In this document: positions 8,915 through 17,957 of the stretch, in pieces
How the letters are laid out: the number at the start of each line of letters is the position of its first letter
How positions within the stretch are numbered: the first letter of the stretch is position 1
Translations under genes and position numbers: made by a program
Source: CAYQDB01 sp964416195
GTDB lineage: Bacteria > Zixibacteria > MSB-5A5 > GN15 > FEB-12
Direction of reading: 5' to 3'
DNA: 41,580 nucleotides
Assembly: GCA_964416195.1 (NCBI GenBank)
Contig: CAYQDB010000021.1
Coordinates: forward strand, 1-41,580
The notes under the pieces: generated by a model
Told to the model about the DNA's origin: nothing
Databases searched by the model: none
What the model saw: the letters and a program-made list of their open reading frames with translations, nothing else

Positions 8915-9912
8915 TTCGCCCTTTTACTTTTTGCTTTTCGGCCGGTTCGTCTCGGAGGGAATCGCATTCGCAGCCTGCCGACAGTGTACAGCAGAACCAG
9001 CAGTCCCAGGAAGGAATAACATACGGTGTAGGTCAACTCAGGTGTGAACTGGATGGAGTGGGGAATAAGATATATGGCCAGCATGAGTACAAAGCCTCCA
9101 ATACCGAACCAACCAAGAGCCCTTGAGGAGTATATGTCGCAGCCGATCTTCCCCTTGGACCAGGAGCCGAAACTCGCTAGAGTGATAAACAGCATGTAGG
9201 CAAAAAGCAACTGGGTCTTATTATCGGTGGCATCGGTACCAAAAGGCACTCCTTCCCAGACAGTACCGAAAGCGTAATGGTTCATGGCAAAACCCAGCAG
9301 GTAACCTCCCAGAAAGGCACAGGCGGCAGCAAAAGCGAAGTGTAACGTCATCGCCCGTACGTTGCGGCCCCTGTGGATAAGCGGTATAGCATACAGGAAG
9401 CCAACCACTAAAAAGAAGACTGTAAGTGTCATCAAGGCGATATGACCAATCAGGACGAGTGTCGGCACATGGCCGATGTACTTGAGAATGAAGGGCTTAC
9501 CGTCAGGCCGAGATAAACCGGCCCGATAACCGCCGGTATTGTCACGAATCTCGAAGTAGTAGTACAGCTTGCCGCCTTTGGCGTCCGTTGATACCGTGGC
9601 ATAGTACAGCCCTGATGCGGAATCTTCAATGATCAAGGGGATGTTTCTGTAGTGCCTTAACTCAGTTGTTTCATCTTGCCCGTACTTAGACGGTCTGAAA
9701 AGCAGCCGAAGATTGGGCTGGATGTCACCCGTGATCTTAATGGGAATCTTCACCTGACTGAATTCACTGGCCTTGGGAACAGTGGTCATTTCAAAAGTGA
9801 AGTCGTTTTCCTTATGGGAGAAAAACTCAGGGCGACCTTCCGAGTTGACTCCGGCGATGTAGAGCAGAATGGCTGCTAATATGATGGCTGCAATAACTCT
9901 GACGGTTTTCAT
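8911..9912 (-). CDS. Unknown membrane protein with extracytoplasmic N-terminal domain, between prfA and prmC
   Basis: A 333-residue protein not recognised as a named family. An N-terminal signal/anchor (residues 5-23) is followed by about 120 residues that look like a beta-rich extracytoplasmic domain (KIPIKITGD..., GLYYATVSTDAKGGKLYYYFEIRD, reminiscent of Ig/CBM-like folds). About five membrane helices fill 148-312, and the protein ends in a basic tail (RMRFPPRRTGRKAKSKRAK). Its ATG overlaps the prfA stop by one base (TAATG), and its stop overlaps the prmC start by 4 bp, so it is translated in the same operon. Nothing in it suggests a link to translation termination. Confidence 0.8.
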   Translation of the reverse strand: MKTVRVIAAIILAAILLYIAGVNSEGRPEFFSHKENDFTFEMTTVPKASEFSQVKIPIKITGDIQPNLRLLFRPSKYGQDETTELRHYRNIPLIIEDSASGLYYATVSTDAKGGKLYYYFEIRDNTGGYRAGLSRPDGKPFILKYIGHVPTLVLIGHIALMTLTVFFLVVGFLYAIPLIHRGRNVRAMTLHFAFAAACAFLGGYLLGFAMNHYAFGTVWEGVPFGTDATDNKTQLLFAYMLFITLASFGSWSKGKIGCDIYSSRALGWFGIGGFVLMLAIYLIPHSIQFTPELTYTVCYSFLGLLVLLYTVGRLRMRFPPRRTGRKAKSKRAK

Positions 9913-10994
9913 TACTCGGTTTGAACCTCGGCTTGGAGTTTCAACTGTGTTTCCTGTTCGTGGCTGCGGAGCGATTCTATCAACAGGTCGAGACGGCCGC
10001 TGAGAATCTCATCCAGTTTGTACAACGTAAGGCCGATACGGTGGTCGGTCACTCGGGACTGGGGAAAGTTGTATGTCCTGATCTTGGCAGAGCGATCGCC
10101 GGTAGAGACCATCGAGCGCCGTTCGGCGGCGATTTTTGCCTGCTGCTCAGCCATTTTCTGATCATACAGACGAGCCCGCAACACTCTCATGGCTTTGTTC
10201 TTATTCTTTAGCTGGGACTTCTCGTCCTGGCAGGTGACAACTATGCCGGTAGCAAGGTGGGTGATGCGGACTGCTGAATCGGTGGTGTTGACCGACTGAC
10301 CGCCCGGCCCCGAAGAGCGATAGACATCCACCTTGATATCGTTTTCCTTGATCTCCACGTCTACCTCTTCCACTTCGGGCAGCACTGCCACTGAAACGGC
10401 CGAGGTATGGATCCGTCCCTGCGTCTCGGTCGCCGGTACCCGCTGCACGCGGTGTACGCCGGATTCGAACTTCATCAGACCATACGCCGAGTCACCATCA
10501 ACCGAAAGGATGATTTCCTTGAAGCCCCCGACCTCCGACTCGTGAGAGCTCAGTATTTCCAGCTTCCAATCCTTGGAGTCTGCGTACCGCTGATACATGC
10601 GAAATATGTCGCTGGCGAAAAGACCGGCCTCGTCACCGCCGGTACCTGCGCGTATCTCGACAATCGCCGCTTTGTCATCTTCCGGATCGTGCGGCAGTAA
10701 TTTCAGCTTAAGTTCCTTTTCTATACTGTCAAATTCAGCCTCGTAGGCTGCCAGCTCCTCACGCGCCATCGCCACCAGCTCGTCATCATCACCGGTGTTG
10801 ATAATCTGCCTGGCCTCGTCCATGCCGATCCGCACCTGTCGGTATTTCCGTCCTACCTGCAGAATATCCTCGATGCGCCGCCTTTCGCGATTCAGCTCGA
10901 TCATCCTTTTCTGGTTGGACAGGACCGCCGGATCGGTCATCTGCTCGTCGATCTCTTTCAGCTTCCGTTCAAGTCTGTCAACTAAATCAAGCAT
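9912..10994 (-). CDS. prfA: Peptide chain release factor 1
   Basis: A 360-residue class I release factor acting at UAA and UAG. The stop-codon-reading tripeptide PAT is at 187-189 (RVPATETQGRIHTSA), which marks RF1 rather than RF2. The catalytic GGQ is at 231-233 in SSGPGGQSVNTTDSAVRI. The glutamine is the PrmC target, and prmC lies in the same operon. Length is standard and there is no frameshift site. DUF1385 and rpmE lie upstream, a widely conserved arrangement. Confidence 0.97.
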   Translation of the reverse strand: MLDLVDRLERKLKEIDEQMTDPAVLSNQKRMIELNRERRRIEDILQVGRKYRQVRIGMDEARQIINTGDDDELVAMAREELAAYEAEFDSIEKELKLKLLPHDPEDDKAAIVEIRAGTGGDEAGLFASDIFRMYQRYADSKDWKLEILSSHESEVGGFKEIILSVDGDSAYGLMKFESGVHRVQRVPATETQGRIHTSAVSVAVLPEVEEVDVEIKENDIKVDVYRSSGPGGQSVNTTDSAVRITHLATGIVVTCQDEKSQLKNKNKAMRVLRARLYDQKMAEQQAKIAAERRSMVSTGDRSAKIRTYNFPQSRVTDHRIGLTLYKLDEILSGRLDLLIESLRSHEQETQLKLQAEVQTE

Positions 10995-11072
10995 GGCAGT
11001 AAACTTTCAATCTGGTCTCAAAGTTAAATGAACTCAATGAACTGTGCAAGAATATACAGCGGGTGAAGGTCG

Positions 11073-12041
11073 CTAAGAAACGGCAGCCCTTTCCGACGTG
11101 ATCTTTGATTCTGTGAGGCCAACGGCTGACTCAAGCGCCACTATGGCTACCTCAAGCTGATCGGCCGACGGCTCCTTAGTGGTAATCCTCTGAAGCCATA
11201 GACCCGGCTGAATGAGCAGCTTGGTGATTCTGTTGTGGCGGGTTTTACCCGAGAGTTTCAGAAGCTCGTATGATCCACCGGCTACAAGCGGCAACAGTGA
11301 AAAATGAATACTGAAGCGGATCGACAGGGTCGGCGGATACCCTAACCAGAGGGCATAGATGGTGTCGGAGACGGCATAGATGAGGATCGCAAAGAGAGCC
11401 ACGATAATGATAAAAGATGTCCCACAGCGAGGATGAAGACGGGTGTGATGAGCAGCTTGCTCGGGGGTAAGCTCATCGTTCTCTTCGTAGGCATAGATAG
11501 ACTTGTGCTCAGCACCGTGATACTGGAAAATCCGCTTGAATTCGCCAAACAGCGAAATTATCCAGACATATCCAACGAACATAGTCAATCTTATGCCGCC
11601 GGCGGCAAGATTAAACCAGATGGCGTTCTTATCTATGTGGAAAAGGGTGGAGATGGCCAGCGGCAGAAAAAAGAAGATAAAAACGCCGAGACCGAAGGCA
11701 AACACGGCGGTTAGTATCAGCCAAAGAGAGTTCGACTGAGAACTACGACTGTCGCTGGTTTTGCCCTTGCTGGCAGCCTCTTGTTTCGCCAGCTCTTTCA
11801 TTGCAATGTCAGCAGAAAAATTCAACGTTTTGATACCGATAACGAGCATCTCAGCAAATACTATCACCCCTCTGACGATGGGCAGATGGAAAAACTTGTA
11901 GCGCGTCGTGAGCGACCGGTAGCCTTCTGTCTTGACCAGAATCCGTCCATCGGGAATACGCACAGCGGTGGCCACCTTGTCTTTGCTACGCATCATCACA
12001 CCTTCAATAACGGCCTGACCACCTACGTTCAAATCCGGCAT
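11073..12041 (-). CDS. DUF1385 (YqhQ-type) membrane protein
   Basis: I place the start at the ATG at 12041 (AGGA 6 nt upstream) rather than 12059, giving MPDLNVGGQAVIEGVMMRS, the usual N-terminus of DUF1385 proteins (322 residues). Family hallmarks include GGQAVIEGVMMRSKD, FQYHGAEHKSIYAYE, the HPRCGTSFI motif near the middle and GGSYELLKL. About five membrane helices are predicted. The function of the family is unknown. Its place between rpmE and prfA is strongly conserved across many bacteria, which supports both the call and an operon. Confidence 0.92.
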   Translation of the reverse strand: MPDLNVGGQAVIEGVMMRSKDKVATAVRIPDGRILVKTEGYRSLTTRYKFFHLPIVRGVIVFAEMLVIGIKTLNFSADIAMKELAKQEAASKGKTSDSRSSQSNSLWLILTAVFAFGLGVFIFFFLPLAISTLFHIDKNAIWFNLAAGGIRLTMFVGYVWIISLFGEFKRIFQYHGAEHKSIYAYEENDELTPEQAAHHTRLHPRCGTSFIIIVALFAILIYAVSDTIYALWLGYPPTLSIRFSIHFSLLPLVAGGSYELLKLSGKTRHNRITKLLIQPGLWLQRITTKEPSADQLEVAIVALESAVGLTESKITSERAAVS

Positions 12042-12164
12042 GCGGCATCCTATCTGCATGAGATTATATCCGCGCTAAGATCGAGATGATAGGTAACCCT
12101 GTGCGGCATAGTTTCCTTCGCAACACGATACAGGAGAAACACCACCGAGGGGAAAGCAGTTGTC

Positions 12165-12386
12165 CTATTTCGACTTACTCTTTTTTTCGGCCAGCTTATA
12201 CTTCCGGCGAAACCGTTCGACCCGGCCGGCTGTATCGATGAGCCTCTGTTTGCCGGTGAAGAAAGGATGACAGGCGGAGCAGATTTCAACACTGATGTTC
12301 TTTTTAGTTGATCTCGTCGGGTATTTCGCCCCGCAAGCACACGTAATTACCGTCTCATGATATTCTGGGTGAATGCCAGGTTTCAC
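12165..12386 (-). CDS. rpmE: 50S ribosomal protein L31 (bL31, zinc-binding form)
   Basis: A 73-residue ribosomal protein. I choose the GTG at 12386, with AGAGG 8-9 nt upstream, because the protein then begins (V/M)KPGIHPEYHET as in other bL31 proteins; a longer frame up to 12452 would run through the promoter. Four cysteines (TCACG and EICSACHP) make the zinc-binding C+ form. The motif SACHPFFTGKQRLIDTAGRVERF is typical, and a lysine-rich tail follows. It heads the run rpmE-DUF1385-prfA-(membrane protein)-prmC-nth. Confidence 0.95.
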   Translation of the reverse strand: MKPGIHPEYHETVITCACGAKYPTRSTKKNISVEICSACHPFFTGKQRLIDTAGRVERFRRKYKLAEKKSKSK

Positions 12387-12408
12387 GTCGATTACCTCTT
12401 CTGCTTTA

Positions 12409-12438
12409 ATTGTAACTGTTCTAACAGTCAGACAACAA
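12409..12438 (-). promoter_or_regulatory. Sigma-70-type promoter of rpmE operon
   Basis: On the minus strand, TTGTTG (12438-12433) and TACAAT (12414-12409) are separated by 18 nt. The expected start of transcription is about 7 nt further on, giving a leader of about 20 nt that carries the AGAGG ribosome site. Confidence 0.55.
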
Positions 12439-12441
12439 ATA

Positions 12442-12468
12442 GGGTTTCCCAATTATTATCGGGAACCC
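12442..12468 (-). terminator. Terminator-like hairpin after the 4-TM gene pair
   Basis: On the minus strand, GGGTTCCC pairs with GGGAAACCC (one bulged base) around a 9-10 nt AT-rich loop. It is followed by a T-rich tail TATTTGTTGT. It separates the tadA run from the rpmE promoter. Confidence 0.5.
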
Positions 12469-12555
12469 AAACCAAATAATATAATGCCCTTTCCTCGCTT
12501 GGCAAGGAGTATCTTCGATACCTGCGCGGGCGGTTCGTTTCTTGCGAAACTGCGG

Positions 12556-13068
12556 CTAATCCGACAGCGACTGTTTTTGCCCGAGCAGCTCTTTTTGCCG
12601 GGCGATGACCTTGCGTGCCAGCGCCTGTCGGGGACGCACCAGTTGAAAAACAATAAAAGAAAGAAACACAAAAGCAGCCGTTTCTCTAAACCGGCCGGTG
12701 AGGAAAAAATACAGGTAGCCGTAGATCGATATGGCGGCTATGACAATAAACACCGGCTTAGTGAGACGCAGAAACCCGGCGGCAATATCCTTCTCGAATG
12801 TCTCCACCGTCGTGGTCATTGGCCGGTTCAGACGCTTAGTACGCCACCACAGAGTAAGAGCGCCTTGCAATAGCGCCAGTACACCGAAGATATAGAAAAG
12901 CGGGTTGGCCAGGTCGCCAACAATATTGTCGTAGCCATAGTTGTTGTTGACGTAATAACAGACAAAGAGCCCTGCCATAGGAATGAGAACGTTGGCCACG
13001 AGGCCGAAATAGAGCGGCCTCACAATGATCTGGTTTAGGTCGTAGTTATCGTTTTTTGCGCCACGCAT
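12556..13068 (-). CDS. Small 4-TM membrane protein of unknown function (second of pair)
   Basis: A 170-residue protein with four hydrophobic segments (about 18-40, 55-75, 105-122 and 130-143), a charged middle loop and a basic C-terminus. Not recognised. It shares topology with the gene just upstream, including an aromatic YGYLYFFLTG versus YVYGLVVYIITG in helix 3 and a loop after it, so the two may be diverged duplicates. Its start overlaps the stop of the upstream gene by one base. The pair is probably translated with tadA. Confidence 0.7.
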   Translation of the reverse strand: MRGAKNDNYDLNQIIVRPLYFGLVANVLIPMAGLFVCYYVNNNYGYDNIVGDLANPLFYIFGVLALLQGALTLWWRTKRLNRPMTTTVETFEKDIAAGFLRLTKPVFIVIAAISIYGYLYFFLTGRFRETAAFVFLSFIVFQLVRPRQALARKVIARQKELLGQKQSLSD

Positions 13069-13526
13069 TATTTTACCTCAATGATCTGATAGAGCCTTTC
13101 CCATGCCCGGCGTCGTGGCCAATAGACCACCGACCAGATGATACCCACCGGGTAGAAGTACAGCATTTTGGTCATGTCGCCCGTGATGATGTACACCACC
13201 AGTCCGTAGACGTATATTGACTCCACAAGAGCAAACTTGATAAGATTCATACTTGTCAGAAGCTGGCCCGGACTCATGCGGGAGGTGCCTCCGGCACGGT
13301 AGCTGTTGACCTGGAACCGTTCAATCAGGGGAAGTACAAGCGGCTCAACTATCGCTATGATCAGGAGAATGTAAAACAACATGTCCATTTCACCGCCGAC
13401 CTTTTCCTCTATCGGGATTAAGTAAGCGAGGATCAAATAGATAACAGGCGCCGCTACCAGCAGGGCATAAGCGAAGAACATGCTCTTTTTGAATTCCTTG
13501 TCGTAGTTGTCGCCTGGCGTGGTCAA
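13068..13526 (-). CDS. Small 4-TM membrane protein of unknown function (first of pair)
   Basis: A 152-residue protein with helices at about 16-36, 46-64, 92-115 and 120-132, ending in WPRRRAWERLYQII. Not recognised. Its ATG overlaps the tadA stop by 4 bp, so translation is coupled to tadA. The two-gene unit may form a membrane heterodimer, but this is inferred only from matched size, topology and adjacency. Confidence 0.7.
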   Translation of the reverse strand: MTTPGDNYDKEFKKSMFFAYALLVAAPVIYLILAYLIPIEEKVGGEMDMLFYILLIIAIVEPLVLPLIERFQVNSYRAGGTSRMSPGQLLTSMNLIKFALVESIYVYGLVVYIITGDMTKMLYFYPVGIIWSVVYWPRRRAWERLYQIIEVK

Positions 13527-13999
13527 TTGATACCTGCCTCTTTATTTCGCACACGCTGGAAAAACAGCTTCATCAACTCGGACACCTCGGTTTCCATTAC
13601 GCCTCCGATGACTTCGATATGGTGGTTCAGTCGCTTTTCCGATGGGATATTCAGAATCGAACCACAAGCTCCAAATTTGGGATCGGCCACACCGTAGACG
13701 ATAGTCTTTATCCTGGACAGAACCGCCGCCCCAGCACACATCGGGCACGGTTCCAAGGTTGAGAATAACGTACAATTCTCAAGCCGCCAGTCGCCGAAAT
13801 GGTTGTAGGCAGCCGACAGAGCAATCATCTCGGCATGGGCGGTAGCATCGTGCAGCCCCTGTGTCTGGTTGTGCCCTCTACCGATGACCCTTTCCTCAAA
13901 GACAACGACGGCGCCTACGGGGACCTCGTTTTTTTCAAACGCTTGTTGAGCTTCTTCGAAGGCAATTTTCATAAAGTGCTGATACCGCTCCGGATCCAT
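13523..13999 (-). CDS. tadA: tRNA-specific adenosine deaminase
   Basis: A 158-residue zinc deaminase that converts A34 to inosine in tRNA-Arg(ACG). The zinc site is His55 and catalytic Glu57 in AHAEM, with Cys85 and Cys88 in TLEPCPMC. EVPVGAVVV near 25-33 is the family N-terminal motif. The start at 13999 fits the usual TadA N-terminus. A TATATT -10-like element ends only 6 nt before the ATG, so the mRNA could be leaderless. Two small membrane-protein genes overlap downstream. Confidence 0.93.
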   Translation of the reverse strand: MDPERYQHFMKIAFEEAQQAFEKNEVPVGAVVVFEERVIGRGHNQTQGLHDATAHAEMIALSAAYNHFGDWRLENCTLFSTLEPCPMCAGAAVLSRIKTIVYGVADPKFGACGSILNIPSEKRLNHHIEVIGGVMETEVSELMKLFFQRVRNKEAGIN

Positions 14000-14034
14000 G
14001 AGGGCAATATAGAGTCAGTGTTTCAACACAACAA
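13999..14034 (-). promoter_or_regulatory. Possible promoter of tadA, leaderless
   Basis: On the minus strand, TTGTTG, then 17 nt, then TATATT, then GCCCTC and the ATG at 13999. The expected transcription start coincides with the start codon. No SD-like sequence is visible. Confidence 0.35.
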
Positions 14035-14100
14035 TTATTTTTTGTGTCAACAGCCCTCGTACCAGGCGGCGCGGAGGCTGAAAGGGTTGGATCAGCTCGA

Positions 14101-17100
14101 TCAACACGGCGGGGGGGGATTGCCTCCCCTGAACAGGAAGGTAACAAGGTAAGTGAGGTCAGCTACGTCAATCGGACCGCCTATCCCGGTTACGTTGTCA
14201 ATATTACCTTCTTCCTCGCATGGTGGTGACGGACCGAACCGGAAAAGGTAATTGACAAGATACGTCAGGTCTGCGACGTCAACCGGTCCGCCTATGCCGA
14301 TTACACCATCAACGTTACCTCGGTTCTGGCAACAACCACCGGTAAAATGGTTCAGATACCATTGACGGCCCATATCTACGGCACTCTGAAGATCGGACAA
14401 TGTTCCATCTTCAATGGTGACAAGTTCTACATAGTAGATGTGGGTGTCTGTTGGTGTTAGAACAAGGCCGGTATCGAATGTCATAACAGTGTGCAAATCA
14501 ACGAGCTGAGAATCAGGGTGTGTTGAGTTGTATGCAGTGTAACCGGTGTCGTTCATGCTCGCATATAGCTCTTCCGGAACGAAACCCTGATTGGGGTAAA
14601 CGAAGGTGGCATTATCGGCGGTGTACGCCCCGTGTGGGGGGCTCGATTCCTGCTCGCTGTTCACAAACCGGTTGAGAAAGGCCATACCACCCAAGCGGCG
14701 ATCATTGTCCTGACACTCGGTTGAGTCGTCCTGGTTGTACTCGCCGCCGAATTGATAAATCAGGTTGCGCTCAGGATCGGAACCTGAGCCATTGTCCGAA
14801 CCGGAGTCTGACGGGATATCCCAATCTATCGTTTCCCCAATGCGAACGCCTGTGACGGAAGTATCACGGTTAAGATAGATCATGAAGCGCTCGATTACGA
14901 AGTTGCAGCTATCGGGCGATTGGGGGGCATACCAGGTCTTCTCAACGGCGATAAGCGAGTCATGGGTGACGAACTTGCCGCTTGCGAAGACCTCGTAGTC
15001 ACCCGAATCAGTGAGGGGAGCGTGATCGCCAAACGGGACAAATCCATTGTTATCGGCAAAGGTCGTGTTGAATATAGAGAAGTTGACAATCGTATCTGCA
15101 CCCTTCACATAACCGATAATAGGAGAACCATCATTCAAATAGACCTCGGCAGAGTTGTCGCAGTCACCATAATCGACATAGTCGAGATTCACCCGTCCGA
15201 TTCCTTGATGACCGAAGTTTCCCGTGTTGGCAACGGTAAGAGCCAGGCAGGTGGTGTGGATAGTATCCCACACCGGCATGTAGAGGGTATCGGCTACGAT
15301 GTGACGGATCGGGAAGGTATCCGGAGAGGTTGCGGCATTTGATTCAAAGATCAACCGGCCGACCAGATTGACGGTAGTGCCGGGATCGTTGACTACCCCA
15401 CCTGAGTTCAAAGAGATCGTACCGGTCTCACTGTTGTCGAGACCAGACATAACCGAGCCGCTGAAACCGCTGTAGGAGAGCCACCCAGCCGGACCACTGT
15501 CTTCCTTTACTGTGACGGTATAAATCAGTAGATAGTTTCCGTCATTGGTGATCGTTGCCTCGGTGTCGTGCGGTACACCGTGTTGGCTCCAGGAGGGGTA
15601 GCCTATCTTCTCCGGGGATATGCTGAACTGTGGGTTTGGTACCGGTTCGACACATGGCAGGCGAAACCATCGCAGGTCGGCCTTGGCCCAGAACCCTTCA
15701 TTCTGCACCACGGCTCCAGCGCTGTGGTCGTTGATATACTGAATGTCAAGGTAGTAAGTGCCGGGATCGCTGCTGCCGGTGGGGATAACAATCTCAGCAG
15801 CGCCAAAATCGCCATCATTGGTTGTCCCAAACCTTGCCATTGATGGCCACTGATCGTTGTCGCAGGGACTGCCGCCGGTCGAGTCACAACCAGGGGTGCG
15901 AGAATTAGTCAGGTTGCGCGCTTTATCCCAGGTCATGCCCCAGTCGCTGGAAATGGTCAGGTAGATATCCCCGTTGGCTGCACCCATTGGGAAACTGGGG
16001 CTGCTCTCGGTTGCGCAGTCGGTTTCGACGCTGTTCGGAAGGTCGTTAAACTGCACAAATAGCACGTACAGCTTCCCGTTACACTCGGAAACGGTCATCT
16101 TGGAGGCCGTCAACTCCCAGACGCCCCCATTACAGGTAGTCTGATCCCACTCGAAGTTGTGAACTGTCCGGATGTACGGATTGTCCTCCGACCAGTGGAA
16201 GATGCAACCCTTCAATAGTCCTACCTGACCGCCCGAATTGGCATCGGCTGGCCATAACCGAGCGCCCCAGACGATATGTAGGTTTCCATCGGAAGTGATC
16301 AGAGCCGAGAGGTCGGCATACGGACGGTGTCCTTCCTCACCGTCAAGGTTCCTTGTAACGTTTACTCTCGGCTGCCAACTGACGCCGTAGTCGTATGAAA
16401 TCTGATAGTAGAGATCATTATCCATTTGACTGAAGCTCCGGCACTCACATCCGGAGCAGGTATCACACGGGTCGCCCGGACAGGGCAGGTTGGCGGTCCA
16501 TACCAGAGCCACTTTACCGTCATTATCAGCCGCAACATCGTGCGCCGGAGTATATACCGTGTCGACAATATAGGGAGGGTAATCCCATGTTCCAGTGGCG
16601 TCCATACCCACTTTGCGGAAACAGTAGAGCGCTTGAGGGTCTCCAGCATCGACACAGGCTTCCAGGGCCAGGATGTGCAGGGCTGTATCGATGTAACCTT
16701 CCTGGTAACGGAATTTTGGCCACATCAGTTCCTGCGTGGGGGAACCGCCATACACGGACACGTTCCGTGGAACCTGTGTCTGGGAGCTGAAATCTGAAGA
16801 GTCAGGATCGGAAGTCCAGTAGAATTGGCAGTCGGAAAACCCATCATAGTCTTCCCTGTTGTGTCCGCCGATGACGACTCGACCGTCTTCCGTACAATCG
16901 AGACCTACGAAACCAGCGAACTCGTCTTGATATTGGATACCGATACCGGTATCAGTACCAAAGTTGCCTGTAGCGGCGTTCCAGTTGTCATACCGATACT
17001 GACGTCCGAATATGATGGGGCCCGGCATTGACATCCAGCTGAAATGGACGATCATGGTATCCGGAATGCCATGGAGGCTCCAGTCGACCATACGACCCAT

Positions 17101-17373
17101 CGATCCCCAATGCTGGCAATCATACCAAGTGTTACCAATGATTGTTCCGGGGGACAGTGTCGCAGTGGCCCCGCCCAGAGGGGCTTGTGGCATTTTGCTG
17201 GCAGTCTCAGGCGAGCCAGGGTGTTCATCAGGGAAGCCGTACGTTAATGATCTGTTGACGAGGGGGCCATCTGACTGCTTTTTGGCAGGTGACGTGGCAG
17301 CCAGGGCCGCCATCTCAAAAAGAGCAAACGACAGCAGGCAGAAAATGATTAGTGAGTTGGCTTTCTGTGGCAT
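14101..17373 (-). CDS. Large secreted protein with BNR/sialidase-like region and dockerin-like C-terminal repeats
   Basis: A 1090-residue exported protein. I prefer the ATG at 17373 (AGAGGA 10 nt upstream) over a TTG at 17400. A signal peptide spans residues 1-26 (SLIIFCLLSFALFEMAALAA). Residues about 90-480 hold repeated motifs such as YYQISYDYGVSWQPRVNVTRN and YLTISSDWGMTWDKARNLT, resembling Asp-box (BNR) propeller repeats that often occur in glycan-binding or sialidase-like proteins. The middle (about 510-1015) is beta-rich and Asp/Gly-rich. The last 70 residues contain two copies of GNVDGVIGIGGPVDVADLTY-type units, dockerin-like calcium-binding repeats interrupted by a GIGGP insert. No catalytic residues could be assigned. 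The gene is monocistronic. Confidence 0.8.
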   Translation of the reverse strand: MPQKANSLIIFCLLSFALFEMAALAATSPAKKQSDGPLVNRSLTYGFPDEHPGSPETASKMPQAPLGGATATLSPGTIIGNTWYDCQHWGSMGRMVDWSLHGIPDTMIVHFSWMSMPGPIIFGRQYRYDNWNAATGNFGTDTGIGIQYQDEFAGFVGLDCTEDGRVVIGGHNREDYDGFSDCQFYWTSDPDSSDFSSQTQVPRNVSVYGGSPTQELMWPKFRYQEGYIDTALHILALEACVDAGDPQALYCFRKVGMDATGTWDYPPYIVDTVYTPAHDVAADNDGKVALVWTANLPCPGDPCDTCSGCECRSFSQMDNDLYYQISYDYGVSWQPRVNVTRNLDGEEGHRPYADLSALITSDGNLHIVWGARLWPADANSGGQVGLLKGCIFHWSEDNPYIRTVHNFEWDQTTCNGGVWELTASKMTVSECNGKLYVLFVQFNDLPNSVETDCATESSPSFPMGAANGDIYLTISSDWGMTWDKARNLTNSRTPGCDSTGGSPCDNDQWPSMARFGTTNDGDFGAAEIVIPTGSSDPGTYYLDIQYINDHSAGAVVQNEGFWAKADLRWFRLPCVEPVPNPQFSISPEKIGYPSWSQHGVPHDTEATITNDGNYLLIYTVTVKEDSGPAGWLSYSGFSGSVMSGLDNSETGTISLNSGGVVNDPGTTVNLVGRLIFESNAATSPDTFPIRHIVADTLYMPVWDTIHTTCLALTVANTGNFGHQGIGRVNLDYVDYGDCDNSAEVYLNDGSPIIGYVKGADTIVNFSIFNTTFADNNGFVPFGDHAPLTDSGDYEVFASGKFVTHDSLIAVEKTWYAPQSPDSCNFVIERFMIYLNRDTSVTGVRIGETIDWDIPSDSGSDNGSGSDPERNLIYQFGGEYNQDDSTECQDNDRRLGGMAFLNRFVNSEQESSPPHGAYTADNATFVYPNQGFVPEELYASMNDTGYTAYNSTHPDSQLVDLHTVMTFDTGLVLTPTDTHIYYVELVTIEDGTLSDLQSAVDMGRQWYLNHFTGGCCQNRGNVDGVIGIGGPVDVADLTYLVNYLFRFGPSPPCEEEGNIDNVTGIGGPIDVADLTYLVTFLFRGGNPPPPC

Positions 17374-17670
17374 GGGCTGCCATTCCTCTGCGGTGTTCAA
17401 GCGGTGTGGGCAGTTACACTATCGATGCTGGGAGTTTTGATCGTCGAACTCTTAGCATCGTTGAGAAGATATCCTTCTCAAACGGAGAATGGCCAATATT
17501 ATGAGCCAACTTCTCGTATACTACTCCATGTTTTGTTATAGGACTGATTATCGTTAACACACACCGGCGTTTAGCCCTACGCTTCCTTCTCCGAATTCGT
17601 TGAAAAGATATAGCTATACAGTCTGTGTGTCAAGGAATAAGGGAGGTGGGCTTTCCCCAAAAAATCCATG

Positions 17671-17806
17671 GGGCTGTTGAAAAACACAGAACGAACGGCG
17701 ATAATTCGACAGTCCTGTGCAATCCGTCATCTCTGCGAAAGCCGTCCAGGTCCAATCCCACCCCAGGCGGGCCGACCAGGCGGCCTATCGGGCAGGAATC
17801 CATACA
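17671..17806 (+). repeat. Dispersed repeat beginning GCTGTTGAAAAAC (copy 2)
   Basis: It has the same head (GGCTGTTGAAAAACACAGAACG), middle and GCAGGAATCC tail as 7198-7336, in the same orientation relative to the plus strand. Differences are scattered, so the copies are old. Confidence 0.75.
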
Positions 17807-17842
17807 GATCAACAGGTTACTGGATTCCCGCTTTCGGGGGGG

Positions 17843-17957
17843 GTTGAAAAAGTCCCATTCTCGTCATTGCGAGTCCGCCGCAGGCGGACGTGGCAATCTC
17901 GAATTTTGAATGCCAACGAGATAGCCACGTCGCTTCGCTTCTCGCTTCAAGGGTACG
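17843..17957 (+). repeat. ATTGCGAG-type inverted repeat (degenerate copy)
   Basis: It starts GTTGAAAAAGTCCC, then GTCATTGCGAGTCCGCC with an inner hairpin GTCCGCCGCAGGCGGAC, then GTGGCAATC. After a short AT-rich centre, GATAGCCACGTCGCTTCGCTT forms the other arm. It is the same family as the inverted repeat at 24341-24480, but the distal TTTTTCAACAG end is lost. Confidence 0.65.

Noticed and set aside
13935..14147. Possible tRNA-Ser or small gene between tadA and the secreted protein
   Set aside because: tadA is often near tRNA-Ser, but no acceptor stem or T arm can be formed here, and the open frame is low-complexity and unlike a protein.
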